Source of the DNA: Limnohabitans sp. 2KL-51
GTDB lineage: Bacteria; Pseudomonadota; Gammaproteobacteria; Burkholderiales; Burkholderiaceae_C
Assembly: GCF_003063645.1 (NCBI RefSeq)
Contig: NZ_NESJ01000015.1
Location: 1 to 64,000, forward strand
Length of the DNA: 64,000 nt
Direction of reading: 5' to 3'
Part shown: positions 33,761 to 43,060 of the stretch, one piece after another
Numbering within the stretch: the stretch's first letter is position 1
Layout: every line of letters starts with the position of its first letter
Notes under the pieces: model-generated
What the model was told of the DNA's origin: nothing
Seen by the model: the letters and a program-made list of their open reading frames with translations, nothing else
The model's database searches: none
Translations under genes and position numbers: made by a program

Positions 33761-35835
33761 GCGGCGATCTTATCCAAAAGCACAGCGGGCAAGGTGAAGC
33801 GAAAGACCGTTCCCCGTGGGACCAAGGGCTCGAAACTGAGGTGTCCGCCATGTTGCTCGACCACGGTGCGGCACAGGCTCAGGCCCAGGCCCATGCCTTC
33901 GGCCTTGGTGGTGAAAAATGGGTTGAACAGCTGACGCTCCACATCGTCGGCAATGCCCACGCCCACATCGCTGACCGAGAACTCCACCCAGCCGTGCTCG
34001 GCGTTTGAAGCGGCACGCCGCACCTGCAGCACCAGCACCCGCTCCATGCTGCCGGGCTGGTCCATCGCCTGCATGCCGTTGCGTGCCAGGTTCAGCAGCA
34101 CCTGCTCCACCATGGTGCGGTCGCACAGGACCTGAGGCAACTTGGCCTCGAAGCGGGTGTGCACCTTGACCTGCAGTTTGCGCGCCTGCAGGTTGACCAG
34201 TGGGGCAATGGCGTCGAGCAAGGCCTGAGGTGCCACAGCTTCACGGGCCTGATCGCGGCGGCGCACAAAATCGTGCACGCTGTTGATGACCTTGCCCGCC
34301 CGCCCGGCCTGCTCGGCAATGCGCCGCAAGGCCATGTGCACGTCGTCCAGGGTTTGTGGCAGGGCAGCCGGGTCTTTTAGCAGGTTGAGCGAGCCATTGG
34401 CATAACTTGCGATGGCAGCCAGCGGCTGGTTCAACTCATGGCTGAGCAAGGAGGCCATTTCGCCCACGGTGGCCAATCGGGCCGTGGCTTGCAGTCGCTC
34501 CTGGCTGGCCCGCGAGAGCTCTTCGATGCGCCGTTGCTCGCTGATGTCGATCACTGCGCCCATCCAGCCGGTTTGCTGGCCTTGCACGCTGATCAGTGGT
34601 GCCTCGATGATGAGCACCTCAAAGCGCGTGCCATCGGCCCGCATGAAGACCGACTCGAAGCCTTCGCGCGGTGGGGCGTTGCCTGCAAGCCGAACGGCAT
34701 GACGTTGCTTGTATTCGTCCATCATTTCGGGGGGCCAATACGGCATGGGGGCCAGCTGACCGGTCAGTTGTTCAGCCGCCAGCCCCACCATTTGGCAAAA
34801 GGCCGGGTTCACGTAGGTGATGCGCCCTTCCAGGTCGCGCGCGCGCAGGCCGGTCACCAGAGAGTCCTCCATGGCCTTGCGAAAGGCCAGTGCCTCGGCC
34901 AGATCGTTTTCGGCTTTAAGGCGTCGGCGCGAGTCTTTGGCCAGCAAGACCATCACCGTGACCAGGGCGATCGACATGGCGGTGACCAGCGCCGTGAGCA
35001 CGTTGGGGAACAGGTCGGGCTCGCCCCGGCGGCCGTCCAAGCGCAAGATCAGGGTGTTTCCTGGCAAGTCCACCAGTTGTTGGGTGGTGAAGATGCGCAA
35101 GCCCCGGCTTTGGTTGCCCGCAATGGCCAGGCGTGTGCCATCGGGCTCGGTGAAGGAAATTTCGTTGCGGCGGCCGTAGCCCACGCCTAGCCGCGCATTG
35201 ATGATTTCTTGCAGACCATAGGTCACGATGGTGAAACCCACCAGCAAGCCGCCTTGGGTGTTGGGCAAGCACATGTCCATGACCTCGATGCCCAAACCGT
35301 CTGTTTGAGGCAGGAAATAAGAGCGGGAATAACTGGGACCACTGCCGCGCTTTGCCTGTAAGCAAGCTTGCTGGGTATCGCTCAGGGTTTCGGTGCGGGG
35401 CACGCGCTCAAACACCGGACTGCGCAGGGGCGAGTCGAGTGATTGGTTCAGGTTCAGCGCCGAATCGCGCCATTCGATGCGCAGCATGTCGCGGTTTTCG
35501 CGCAAGAGCGCTTGCGCCTCCAGGGTCCAGAAGGCTTCGGACGGGTGGCTCGATTGCAGGCCCTGTAGCGCCTGCACATGGCGCGACAGTTGGGTGCGCA
35601 AGTCACTGACCGCGTTGGCTGTGTCGCGCTCTAGTTCGGCTTGCAACTGGCTGGCTTCATAGCGTCCGGCCAGCCATACCAGGGTCATCAGTACCGCCAT
35701 GACCAGCGCGATCAAGGCGCTCCACAGGCTTCGGCGACCCCGCCCCCCGGGCAACGCCTCTTCTACAGCCTGCCACCAGGCCAGGGTGCGTGTCTTGAGT
35801 GTGGAGATCAGGCGCTGCAGCCCGTGGAGTGTCAT
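33757..35835 (-). CDS. PAS-domain sensor histidine kinase
   Basis: This 692-residue kinase has a membrane segment near residue 40, a large periplasmic sensor loop (about 60-280), a second membrane segment, a PAS domain with VTGLRARDLEGRITYVNPAFC, and a FixL/DctB-type kinase core with LLSHELNQPLAAIA and GMGLGLSLCR. The ATG at 35835 is preferred over a GTG 18 bases upstream. The layout resembles DctS/DctB-type sensors of dicarboxylates, but no dct transport genes are adjacent and the signal is unknown. Confidence 0.88.
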   Translation of the reverse strand: MTLHGLQRLISTLKTRTLAWWQAVEEALPGGRGRRSLWSALIALVMAVLMTLVWLAGRYEASQLQAELERDTANAVSDLRTQLSRHVQALQGLQSSHPSEAFWTLEAQALLRENRDMLRIEWRDSALNLNQSLDSPLRSPVFERVPRTETLSDTQQACLQAKRGSGPSYSRSYFLPQTDGLGIEVMDMCLPNTQGGLLVGFTIVTYGLQEIINARLGVGYGRRNEISFTEPDGTRLAIAGNQSRGLRIFTTQQLVDLPGNTLILRLDGRRGEPDLFPNVLTALVTAMSIALVTVMVLLAKDSRRRLKAENDLAEALAFRKAMEDSLVTGLRARDLEGRITYVNPAFCQMVGLAAEQLTGQLAPMPYWPPEMMDEYKQRHAVRLAGNAPPREGFESVFMRADGTRFEVLIIEAPLISVQGQQTGWMGAVIDISEQRRIEELSRASQERLQATARLATVGEMASLLSHELNQPLAAIASYANGSLNLLKDPAALPQTLDDVHMALRRIAEQAGRAGKVINSVHDFVRRRDQAREAVAPQALLDAIAPLVNLQARKLQVKVHTRFEAKLPQVLCDRTMVEQVLLNLARNGMQAMDQPGSMERVLVLQVRRAASNAEHGWVEFSVSDVGVGIADDVERQLFNPFFTTKAEGMGLGLSLCRTVVEQHGGHLSFEPLVPRGTVFRFTLPAVLLDKIAA

Positions 35836-35898
35836 GCCCGCATTGTCCTGCACTCAAGGTGCCAGCCGTTTGGGCTGGGTGGGCATGGGCGGCGCGTA

Positions 35899-38800
35899 TC
35901 AAGGTGGGGTTTTGGGCCCGGGGGAGGATGCTGGGCGGGGCTCCACCCGAGTGACTTGGGGGTTGGCCCAACTGCCGTCAATCAAAAATTCCTGTGCCGA
36001 GGCGCGCGACAGGGGATTTTGCAAGAGCCATTGTGCAATGAAGGTGGTCAGGCCTACCAAAGGGTTGACGGCGATGGCCGCAACCAAGGAGGCCGTTCCG
36101 GCGTCCACAATGGGCAGAATTTGTGCTCGCAGTTTCTGGGTTTCGCGTGCGATGTCGGCAGAGCCGTCCAGCTGCACCAGGGCATTGACGCCCTTGATTT
36201 GCAGGTTGCGTGTGTTGGCCATGCCGTGCACGATGGTCACGTCCCCTTGCACCGAATCAAAAGCAAAGCCCTGTTCAAACACATCACGGAAATCGAGCAG
36301 CAAGCGCCTGGGCAAGGCCTGCAAGCTCAGCACGCCCAGCAGCTTGGCGACCCCTGGATCGGCCTTGAGGAACTGGCCTCGCCCCATGCGCACATCCAGG
36401 TGGCCGTTCAGGCTGGGGTAATGCGGGCTCAGTGGCGAGCCTTGCCAACTGACCATGCCTGCGATTTGGCCCGCTCCGCCGCGCAAAGCCCCGGGCGTGC
36501 CCAACCGGGTCAACAAGACCCCGGCGTCCTGCACGTCCAGCACGAAATTCATTTCGCTTTTACGCCAGGGGCTGCCTTCGCGGGCCGCCAGCCAGCGGCC
36601 CGTGCTGCGCAGAGTGGCTTCGGGTAAATCGATGTTGAGCTTTTTCAGTTGCCACTCCCGCGCCGCCGGCGTTTGGGCAAGCGCCTTGTCTGTGTTGACC
36701 GCTTCGATCTCGACGCGTCCAAGTTGTTTGCCGCGCAGCTCCAGCGCGTCCACCACGATGTCCAGCGCGGGCAGGCTGAGGGGTGGAGCTTCGAGCAGGC
36801 TTTCTACCTCGGTGGTGCTGTTGGGCGGTAAATTCAGGTGGCTCAGTCGAGCGAACAATTGGCCGGCGGGGTCTGTCTGACCGGGCATGGCTTGGTCAAA
36901 TGCCACATGGCCGCTGAGTTCGGCCGCGTTGATGTTGACCCGCCAGCGCCCCGCTTCGTAAGTGCCACCTGCTTGCACTTGGTGCAGTTGGCGGCCGCTG
37001 GCTATCAAGCTGTTGGCCTTCAGACCCATGCGAGAGGGCAAGTAGTTTTGCCACGCCGGAGGTTGCGGCGCCTTGCTGGGCGCAGGCTTTGCCGGTGGTG
37101 CGGGCAGCAAGGCCAGCCACTCGTCCACCACCAGCCGGTCCACGGCCACACTGGCCGTGACGCCAGTGTCGGGCAAAGCGGGCATGTTTTCGGGCAATAC
37201 GCCCAAACCCAGACGGCCGCGCAGCACGCGCGGCGTGTCAGTGCTCAAATCGCGCACGTACATCAGCCGCGCCGTGTCGCCCAAGCTCAGCTCGATCTCA
37301 TCTTGCGGCCCAGTTGGGGTCTGTCGCGACCGGATCTGCAGGGCCAGTGCTTTTTCCATGTCTGCGGGTTTGCCCAAGGGGGCGGGCAGCTGCAAGCCCA
37401 AACCACCCAGCCGACTGTGCACCGTCAGCTCGGGTTGACCTTGGTGCCAGGTCAGGCGGGCGCTGTAATCGGTGGCGCCGCTGGCGTGTTGGGCCAGCAG
37501 GCTCAGTGGGGCGATGTCGTGTGCTGACTGCAGGCCCGCCGCGCTCACGCGGCCTTGGGCCTTGAAGGCCATCCGGGTGGTCGTTGGGGTTGCGGCACGG
37601 ATGTCAGGGTCAGGTGCTTGCATGCCGCCGTCGATCACGGCTGGCCCGCCCAGCAAGGTGGCCTGCAGCTGGCGAACCTCAAAACCGCGTTCGTGGAACT
37701 GCAGCGTGCCGCGCAGCTTGTTCAGCCAGGGTGTGCCAGGCAGCATGCGCAAGTCGTTGCCATTGAATTGCACACTGCCTTGAACCCGCGTGCTTTGCAG
37801 GTCCAGCAGCGGAAGTTGCAACGCAAAGCGTGTGAGCAAGGGGCCGCTGGCCTGAGTGGGCTGCAGCGCACCTGAAAGCAGCGCGTCCAATGGCGACTGC
37901 CGCACCCAGTCCAGCAGCAGTGGTGCGTCGGCCAGGCTCTGGGCCTGCACACGCAGTAACGGTTGATGCACCATGTCGGCGATGTCCACCGAGGCGGCCT
38001 TCAGCTCGATGGCCTGTGCCCCCTCACCCACCCGGGTACTGGCCTCGCGCAGCTGCATGCCCAAGCGGTCAAAAGTCAGTTGGCCTTGCAGGGCGCGCAG
38101 GCGCGGCCAAGGCACTTCACCTGGGGTCATCAGGTAGGCGGGCACCATGTCGAATTCGGCGTCTTTCAACTCGCCAGCAAACAGGAATGTGCCGTCCTCG
38201 GGCCTGGCAAAGGGCAGTTTGTCCAGATCTCCCTGGATCTGAACTTTCACATCTTCGTATCGGCCCTGCACCAGGGCATCGCGCAGATAGTGGCGCACCT
38301 CGGGCGGCAGATTCAGGGGCAGGTAACGGTGCACTGCGGCCGCTTGCGCCCGCTCAATACGCCCTTGCAGAGTTAACATGCCGGGGCTTCGGCCATCGGG
38401 GGCAGGTCGCCATTGGCCTTGCCATTGGCCCTGCAGGTCAGCGTTGGCCAGACTCAGTGACCATTGCGGCACATGCCAGCGCCCGCCAGGGCTGCGACGG
38501 TCTGTTTCGCGGGCCCAGCGCACACTGGCTTTGAGTTGGTGCAATGGCACTTCGGCGGGCTCCAAAAGGCCCGGCAACCACAGCGCGCTGTCTGCACCGG
38601 TTTGCAAATCAAGTTGGCCGCCGCTTGGGTTCAGCGCCAAAGTCAATTGGCCGCCGCGCAGGCCCGGCACGTCGGCACCAGGCAGCGCTCCCCATGCGGC
38701 AACCGCCGCTGATCCAGGCTGCCAACTCAGGCCTTCCACCTTGGCCCGCGCTTCCTGGATGTCGGGCTGGGCCCAGTCGCCTTGCCAGCGCAGGTTCAAG

Positions 38801-40071
38801 GAAGTGATCTGGCCCCTGAGGTCGCGCGCTTTCAAAGCGGCGTGCCATTGAGGTGAAAGCGTCGTCCTCAAGGGCAGGCGCAAGGCCAGGGCTTGCAGCG
38901 CCTCCAAATCCAATTGACTCGCACGCAGATGGCCACGGGCTGGGCGAGTGCCTTGGGCGTGCGTGTAGTCCAGCGACAACTTGCCCTCTGGCCAGTGAAG
39001 GCCCTGTTCGCTCACGAAGCGCAAATCCTGGGTTTCGGCCACAAAGCCCTCGGCATGCACCTGCAGACCCAGCCGACCCGATAGGCTTTGTAAAGCCAGG
39101 GTGGTTGTGTCTGAACTGAGTTGGGCCTGCAGGTGTTTCAAGTCCACCTCGGCCAGGCCGCCGCGCCACTGGCCCTGCTGGACATCGGCCCACAAGCGCA
39201 AGCGCCCCTGACCTTGCAAAGGCCGGGTTTCTGCAGGCAAACCGGTGGGCATTTGCAGAGCATGCTTGGACCAGGGAGCCATGTCCAGTTGCGGAAAGTG
39301 AGCAAAGGCCTGACCCGACCAATCGGCCATTCGTCCCGGGTGCAGGGACAGCAGGCCGCGCTTGAACTGGCCCATCAGCACAAAGCGCTCGCCCCATTCA
39401 GGGGGCGGCGTGGCGTCCAGGCGCAGCATGTGTTGCCGGGCGGTGTTGCGGATCACCAAGTCCACTTCGCGCAGGGTCAAGGGGATTGGTGGGGCGTTGT
39501 CCTTGCCTGGCGAGGTGTTGATTCCGGTGTCCGGCCCATGCCAGTTCACTTGTGCGCCCCGCACCACCACTTCGCGCTGGCTAAATAACCAGTCGGTCGC
39601 AGCCGAGTTTCCTGTAGAAGGCGCTCCCCATGTCATTCCGGCGATCTGCCACTGGCCATCGGCAGTCAGGCGCAGTGTCAGCTCGGGCGAATCCAGCACC
39701 AATTGATCCAGCTGCCACAGCGCTGCCGAGCGCAGGCTGAGCGCCACCAGCACCTTGGGCAGGCGCAGCCCGGTTCGGCCCTGGTCGTCCAGCAGCTCGA
39801 TGTCACGCAGCTCAAAAGAGGGCACCCAGCCGGTGCTTTGCGCCGACACGCCGCCGATGCGCACCGGTACACCCAGCGATTGGCGGGCAAGGCTTTCAAG
39901 CGCAGGGCGAAACTCGGCGATTCGCGGCACAATCCAAAAATGCAGAGTCGCCCAAGCCAGACCCAACACCAGCCCGGCGACCAGCAGCCCCCATAAAACA
40001 AGCCGAACAGCCCGCGCTAGCCAAGGGCGCAGCAGGACTTCGGTGGGGGGCCAAGTGGGTGAAGACGACAC
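35899..40071 (-). CDS. YhdP-family AsmA-like protein
   Basis: This very large protein (about 1390 residues) has an N-terminal membrane segment and a long beta-rich body, ending in an AsmA-type C-terminal region (MGRGQFLKADPGVAKLLGVL, then LQIKGVNALVQLDGSADIAR). E. coli YhdP, with TamB and YdbH, helps move phospholipids to the outer membrane. The start is uncertain: no ATG fits well, and GTG at 40071 leaves room for the divergent glnE start, while the longest frame reaches 40122 and overlaps glnE. Confidence 0.87.
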   Translation of the reverse strand: MSSSPTWPPTEVLLRPWLARAVRLVLWGLLVAGLVLGLAWATLHFWIVPRIAEFRPALESLARQSLGVPVRIGGVSAQSTGWVPSFELRDIELLDDQGRTGLRLPKVLVALSLRSAALWQLDQLVLDSPELTLRLTADGQWQIAGMTWGAPSTGNSAATDWLFSQREVVVRGAQVNWHGPDTGINTSPGKDNAPPIPLTLREVDLVIRNTARQHMLRLDATPPPEWGERFVLMGQFKRGLLSLHPGRMADWSGQAFAHFPQLDMAPWSKHALQMPTGLPAETRPLQGQGRLRLWADVQQGQWRGGLAEVDLKHLQAQLSSDTTTLALQSLSGRLGLQVHAEGFVAETQDLRFVSEQGLHWPEGKLSLDYTHAQGTRPARGHLRASQLDLEALQALALRLPLRTTLSPQWHAALKARDLRGQITSLNLRWQGDWAQPDIQEARAKVEGLSWQPGSAAVAAWGALPGADVPGLRGGQLTLALNPSGGQLDLQTGADSALWLPGLLEPAEVPLHQLKASVRWARETDRRSPGGRWHVPQWSLSLANADLQGQWQGQWRPAPDGRSPGMLTLQGRIERAQAAAVHRYLPLNLPPEVRHYLRDALVQGRYEDVKVQIQGDLDKLPFARPEDGTFLFAGELKDAEFDMVPAYLMTPGEVPWPRLRALQGQLTFDRLGMQLREASTRVGEGAQAIELKAASVDIADMVHQPLLRVQAQSLADAPLLLDWVRQSPLDALLSGALQPTQASGPLLTRFALQLPLLDLQSTRVQGSVQFNGNDLRMLPGTPWLNKLRGTLQFHERGFEVRQLQATLLGGPAVIDGGMQAPDPDIRAATPTTTRMAFKAQGRVSAAGLQSAHDIAPLSLLAQHASGATDYSARLTWHQGQPELTVHSRLGGLGLQLPAPLGKPADMEKALALQIRSRQTPTGPQDEIELSLGDTARLMYVRDLSTDTPRVLRGRLGLGVLPENMPALPDTGVTASVAVDRLVVDEWLALLPAPPAKPAPSKAPQPPAWQNYLPSRMGLKANSLIASGRQLHQVQAGGTYEAGRWRVNINAAELSGHVAFDQAMPGQTDPAGQLFARLSHLNLPPNSTTEVESLLEAPPLSLPALDIVVDALELRGKQLGRVEIEAVNTDKALAQTPAAREWQLKKLNIDLPEATLRSTGRWLAAREGSPWRKSEMNFVLDVQDAGVLLTRLGTPGALRGGAGQIAGMVSWQGSPLSPHYPSLNGHLDVRMGRGQFLKADPGVAKLLGVLSLQALPRRLLLDFRDVFEQGFAFDSVQGDVTIVHGMANTRNLQIKGVNALVQLDGSADIARETQKLRAQILPIVDAGTASLVAAIAVNPLVGLTTFIAQWLLQNPLSRASAQEFLIDGSWANPQVTRVEPRPASSPGPKTPP

Positions 40072-40102
40072 AAACGTATGAATTAGAAAGTCAGCAGGAA
40101 TT

Positions 40103-42889
40103 ATGACCCGCAGCCCGTCCATAGACGACCGTTCTGATCCCCCCCCCCCGATTGTTTCGCCCTCCGGTGTGCCCAGCCCTGTGGATTTACCGCTTGATTT
40201 GCCACTTTATTCGCGCTTTGTGCAGCGCCTGCACCGCCGCTACGCAGATGAGTTGCCGCTGCTGCCGCCAGGCCCCGCGACCCGCGACAGCCTCAGCGCC
40301 GCTTACGCAGCCTTGCAATGTCGGGGTCTGGACACCAGCGCAGCCTTGCGCGTGTTGCGCCAACTCACACTCGAGCGCCTGGCCCAGCTGGACTGCACGG
40401 GTCAGGCCGATCTGGCAACCGTCACGCACGGCATGACCTGGCTGGCCGAGGTCACGCTCGACATTGCCTGGCAGCAAGTCATGGCTGATCTGGACGGCTT
40501 ACACGGCGCACCCACCAAAGCCGACGGCCAGCGTGCCGAGATGTGGATCGTGGGCATGGGCAAGCTGGGTGCGCGCGAGCTGAACGTGTCGAGCGACATC
40601 GATTTGATATATGTCTACGACGAAGACGGCCAGACGCTGGGCAACAGCGAAGGCCGCAACAAAGTGTCGTGCCAGGAGTACTTCACCCGCGCCGTCAAGC
40701 GCATGTATGCCCTGATTGGTGACACCACCGAACACGGCTTTGTGTTCCGGGTCGATTTGGCGCTGCGCCCCAATGGCAACTCTGGGCCCAGCGTGGTTTC
40801 GCTGGACGCGCTGGAAGAGTATTTGCTGGTGCAAGGCCGCGAGTGGGAGCGCTTTGCCTGGATGAAGAGCCGCGTGGTCGCGCCCCGCGCTGCCATGCTC
40901 AATGGTTCAGCCCAGGCGCTGCGGGCGGTGGTGCTGCCCTTTGTGTTTCGCCGTTACCTCGATTACAACGTGTTCGAGTCGCTGCGCACCCTGCACCAGC
41001 AAATCCGTGACCATGCGGCCAAACGCAGCGCAGGCCATCCGGAGCGTGCGAACGATGTGAAATTGTCACGCGGCGGCATCCGCGAGATCGAGTTCACCGT
41101 GCAACTGCTCCAGGTAGTGCGCGGAGGGCAGTTCCCCGAAATGCGCACTCGCCCCACCCTGGACGCGTTGCAGCGTGTGGCCAAAGCCGGCCTCATGCCG
41201 CAGGCAACGGCCGACGCCCTGAGCGCGGCCTATGTATTCTTGCGTCAGGTCGAGCACCGCATCCAGTACCTGGACGACCAGCAAACCCATGTGCTGCCTA
41301 CCCGTGACGACGACCTGGCCTGGATCGCGCAGACGCTGGGTCATGCCAGCACCTGCAGCTTCCTGAGCGCGTTGGACGCGCACCGCGAAGGGGTGGCGCA
41401 AGAGTTCGACACTTTGCTCGGCGGCGACCGTGATTGCAAAACCTGCAACGGTAAAAATGGCAAGAACGGCAATGGCCGCGAACATGCCGAGCTCGATGCG
41501 GTGCTGACCGACTTCAAAGGGCGAGTACGTGAGCGCCTGGCGCAGTGGACCGACAACCCGCGCGTGCTGGCCCTGCGCGACGACGCACGCGGGCGGCTGA
41601 TGCGCTTGCTGCAACGCACCGCCCAGTGGCTGAACGAAGGCCGCATCAGCGAGGTGGCGGTGTTGCGGATGGCCGACTGGATCGAGCCCCTGTTGCGCCG
41701 CGAAAGCTATTTGGCCCTGATGCTGGAGCGCCCCTCGGTGTATGAACGCCTGCTGCGCCTACTGGGTGCGGCCAAGTGGCCTGCGCGGTATTTGTTGCAA
41801 CACCCAGGCGTGATCGACGAGTTGGCCGGGGGCAACTTGTTTGATGCCCGCTTTGACGCCGCCGAGTTTGAAGCTGAGCTGCAAGCACGACGGGCCGCCC
41901 TGCAGCGTACGGGCGAAGATGACGACGAAAGCCTGATGAACTTGCTGCGACGCGCCCACCACGCCGAGCAGTTCCGCACGTTGGCCCGCGATGTGGAAGG
42001 CGTGCTCACCGTGGAGCAAGTGGCCGACGACCTGAGCGCACTGGCCGACGCTGTTCTGCGCGTGACCGCCCGCTGGTGCTGGGACCGGCTCAAAACCCGC
42101 CACCGCGATGAACCGGCGATGGCCATCATCGGCTACGGCAAATTGGGCGGCAAAGAACTGGGCTACGGCAGCGACCTGGACATTGTGTTTGTGTACGACG
42201 ACGAAGATGAACGCGCCCAGGAAATCTACGCCGCTTACGTGCGCAAAATGATCAACTGGATGACGGTGAAAACCGCCGAGGGCGATATCTACGAAATCGA
42301 CACCGCCTTGCGCCCCAACGGCAACTCCGGCCTGCTGGTTACCCGCTTTGAAGCCTATGCCGACTACCAGCAGCAACGCGGCAGCAACACCGCCTGGACC
42401 TGGGAGCACCAGGCCATGACGCGTGCCCGCTTCGTCATGGGTTGGCCCAGCCTGGCTCCCCGCTTTGACACCGTGCGCCACGCCGTCATCAGCGCCCCGC
42501 GCGACGCCGCCAGCCTCAAAGCCGAAATCGTGGCCATGCGCGAACGCGTGCGCCAGGGCCACCCCGTCCAAGCTGAGCACTTCGATGTGAAGCACAGCCC
42601 CGGCGGCATGGTCGACGCCGAGTTTGCCGTGCAATACATGGTGCTGCTGCACACCGCCTCGCATCCAACGCTTGCCGACAACGTGGGCAACATTGCCTTG
42701 CTCGTTCGCGCCGAAGTGGCCGGCTTGTTGCCCATGGGCCAAGGCCAGGCGGCGGCCAACGCTTACCGCCAGATGCGCCGCCTGCAACACCAAGCGCGCC
42801 TGAACGAGGAGCCCACCCAGGTGGACCCAGCCGCTCTCACCGCCGAGCGCGAGGCCCTGCTGGCCGTTTGGCGCCATGTCATGGGTTGA
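40103..42889 (+). CDS. glnE: Bifunctional glutamine synthetase adenylyltransferase/adenylyl-removing enzyme
   Basis: GlnE (928 residues) adds AMP to or removes it from glutamine synthetase in response to PII. Both nucleotidyltransferase domains are visible: GMGKLGARELNVSSDIDLIY (adenylyl-removing) and GYGKLGGKELGYGSDLDIVF (adenylyl transfer), each followed by LRPNGNSG. The length compares with about 946 in E. coli. AGCAGGAA precedes the ATG. Confidence 0.95.
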   Translation: MTRSPSIDDRSDPPPPIVSPSGVPSPVDLPLDLPLYSRFVQRLHRRYADELPLLPPGPATRDSLSAAYAALQCRGLDTSAALRVLRQLTLERLAQLDCTGQADLATVTHGMTWLAEVTLDIAWQQVMADLDGLHGAPTKADGQRAEMWIVGMGKLGARELNVSSDIDLIYVYDEDGQTLGNSEGRNKVSCQEYFTRAVKRMYALIGDTTEHGFVFRVDLALRPNGNSGPSVVSLDALEEYLLVQGREWERFAWMKSRVVAPRAAMLNGSAQALRAVVLPFVFRRYLDYNVFESLRTLHQQIRDHAAKRSAGHPERANDVKLSRGGIREIEFTVQLLQVVRGGQFPEMRTRPTLDALQRVAKAGLMPQATADALSAAYVFLRQVEHRIQYLDDQQTHVLPTRDDDLAWIAQTLGHASTCSFLSALDAHREGVAQEFDTLLGGDRDCKTCNGKNGKNGNGREHAELDAVLTDFKGRVRERLAQWTDNPRVLALRDDARGRLMRLLQRTAQWLNEGRISEVAVLRMADWIEPLLRRESYLALMLERPSVYERLLRLLGAAKWPARYLLQHPGVIDELAGGNLFDARFDAAEFEAELQARRAALQRTGEDDDESLMNLLRRAHHAEQFRTLARDVEGVLTVEQVADDLSALADAVLRVTARWCWDRLKTRHRDEPAMAIIGYGKLGGKELGYGSDLDIVFVYDDEDERAQEIYAAYVRKMINWMTVKTAEGDIYEIDTALRPNGNSGLLVTRFEAYADYQQQRGSNTAWTWEHQAMTRARFVMGWPSLAPRFDTVRHAVISAPRDAASLKAEIVAMRERVRQGHPVQAEHFDVKHSPGGMVDAEFAVQYMVLLHTASHPTLADNVGNIALLVRAEVAGLLPMGQGQAAANAYRQMRRLQHQARLNEEPTQVDPAALTAEREALLAVWRHVMG

Positions 42890-42944
42890 ACGCCTTGTTT
42901 TCTGGGGGCTACTGCGTGCCCCTGCTGTGGTGAAAAAACAGAGA

Positions 42945-43055
42945 CCTGAACATTACTATTAAATTCAATACAAATTTAAGTAAAAAATTACTCTTTAATT
43001 ATTTTTTAATGCCAAAATCCAAGGTCTGTGAGCGGTTTTCACGTTCATTTGGAGC
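42945..43055 (+). promoter_or_regulatory. AT-rich promoter region and ribosome site of the TonB receptor gene
   Basis: A strikingly AT-rich stretch (about 42950-43010) follows GC-rich glnE. It may hold the promoter. GGAG at 43051-43054 lies six bases before the ATG at 43061 and decides that start over an upstream GTG at 43028. Confidence 0.45.
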
Positions 43056-43060
43056 TGGCC

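Noticed and set aside
41759..42877. 372-codon minus-strand open frame
   Set aside because: Antisense shadow of glnE, which carries both nucleotidyltransferase signatures.
42904..42922. GGGGC-N8-GCCCC hairpin after glnE as a terminator
   Set aside because: Short stem and no following T run.
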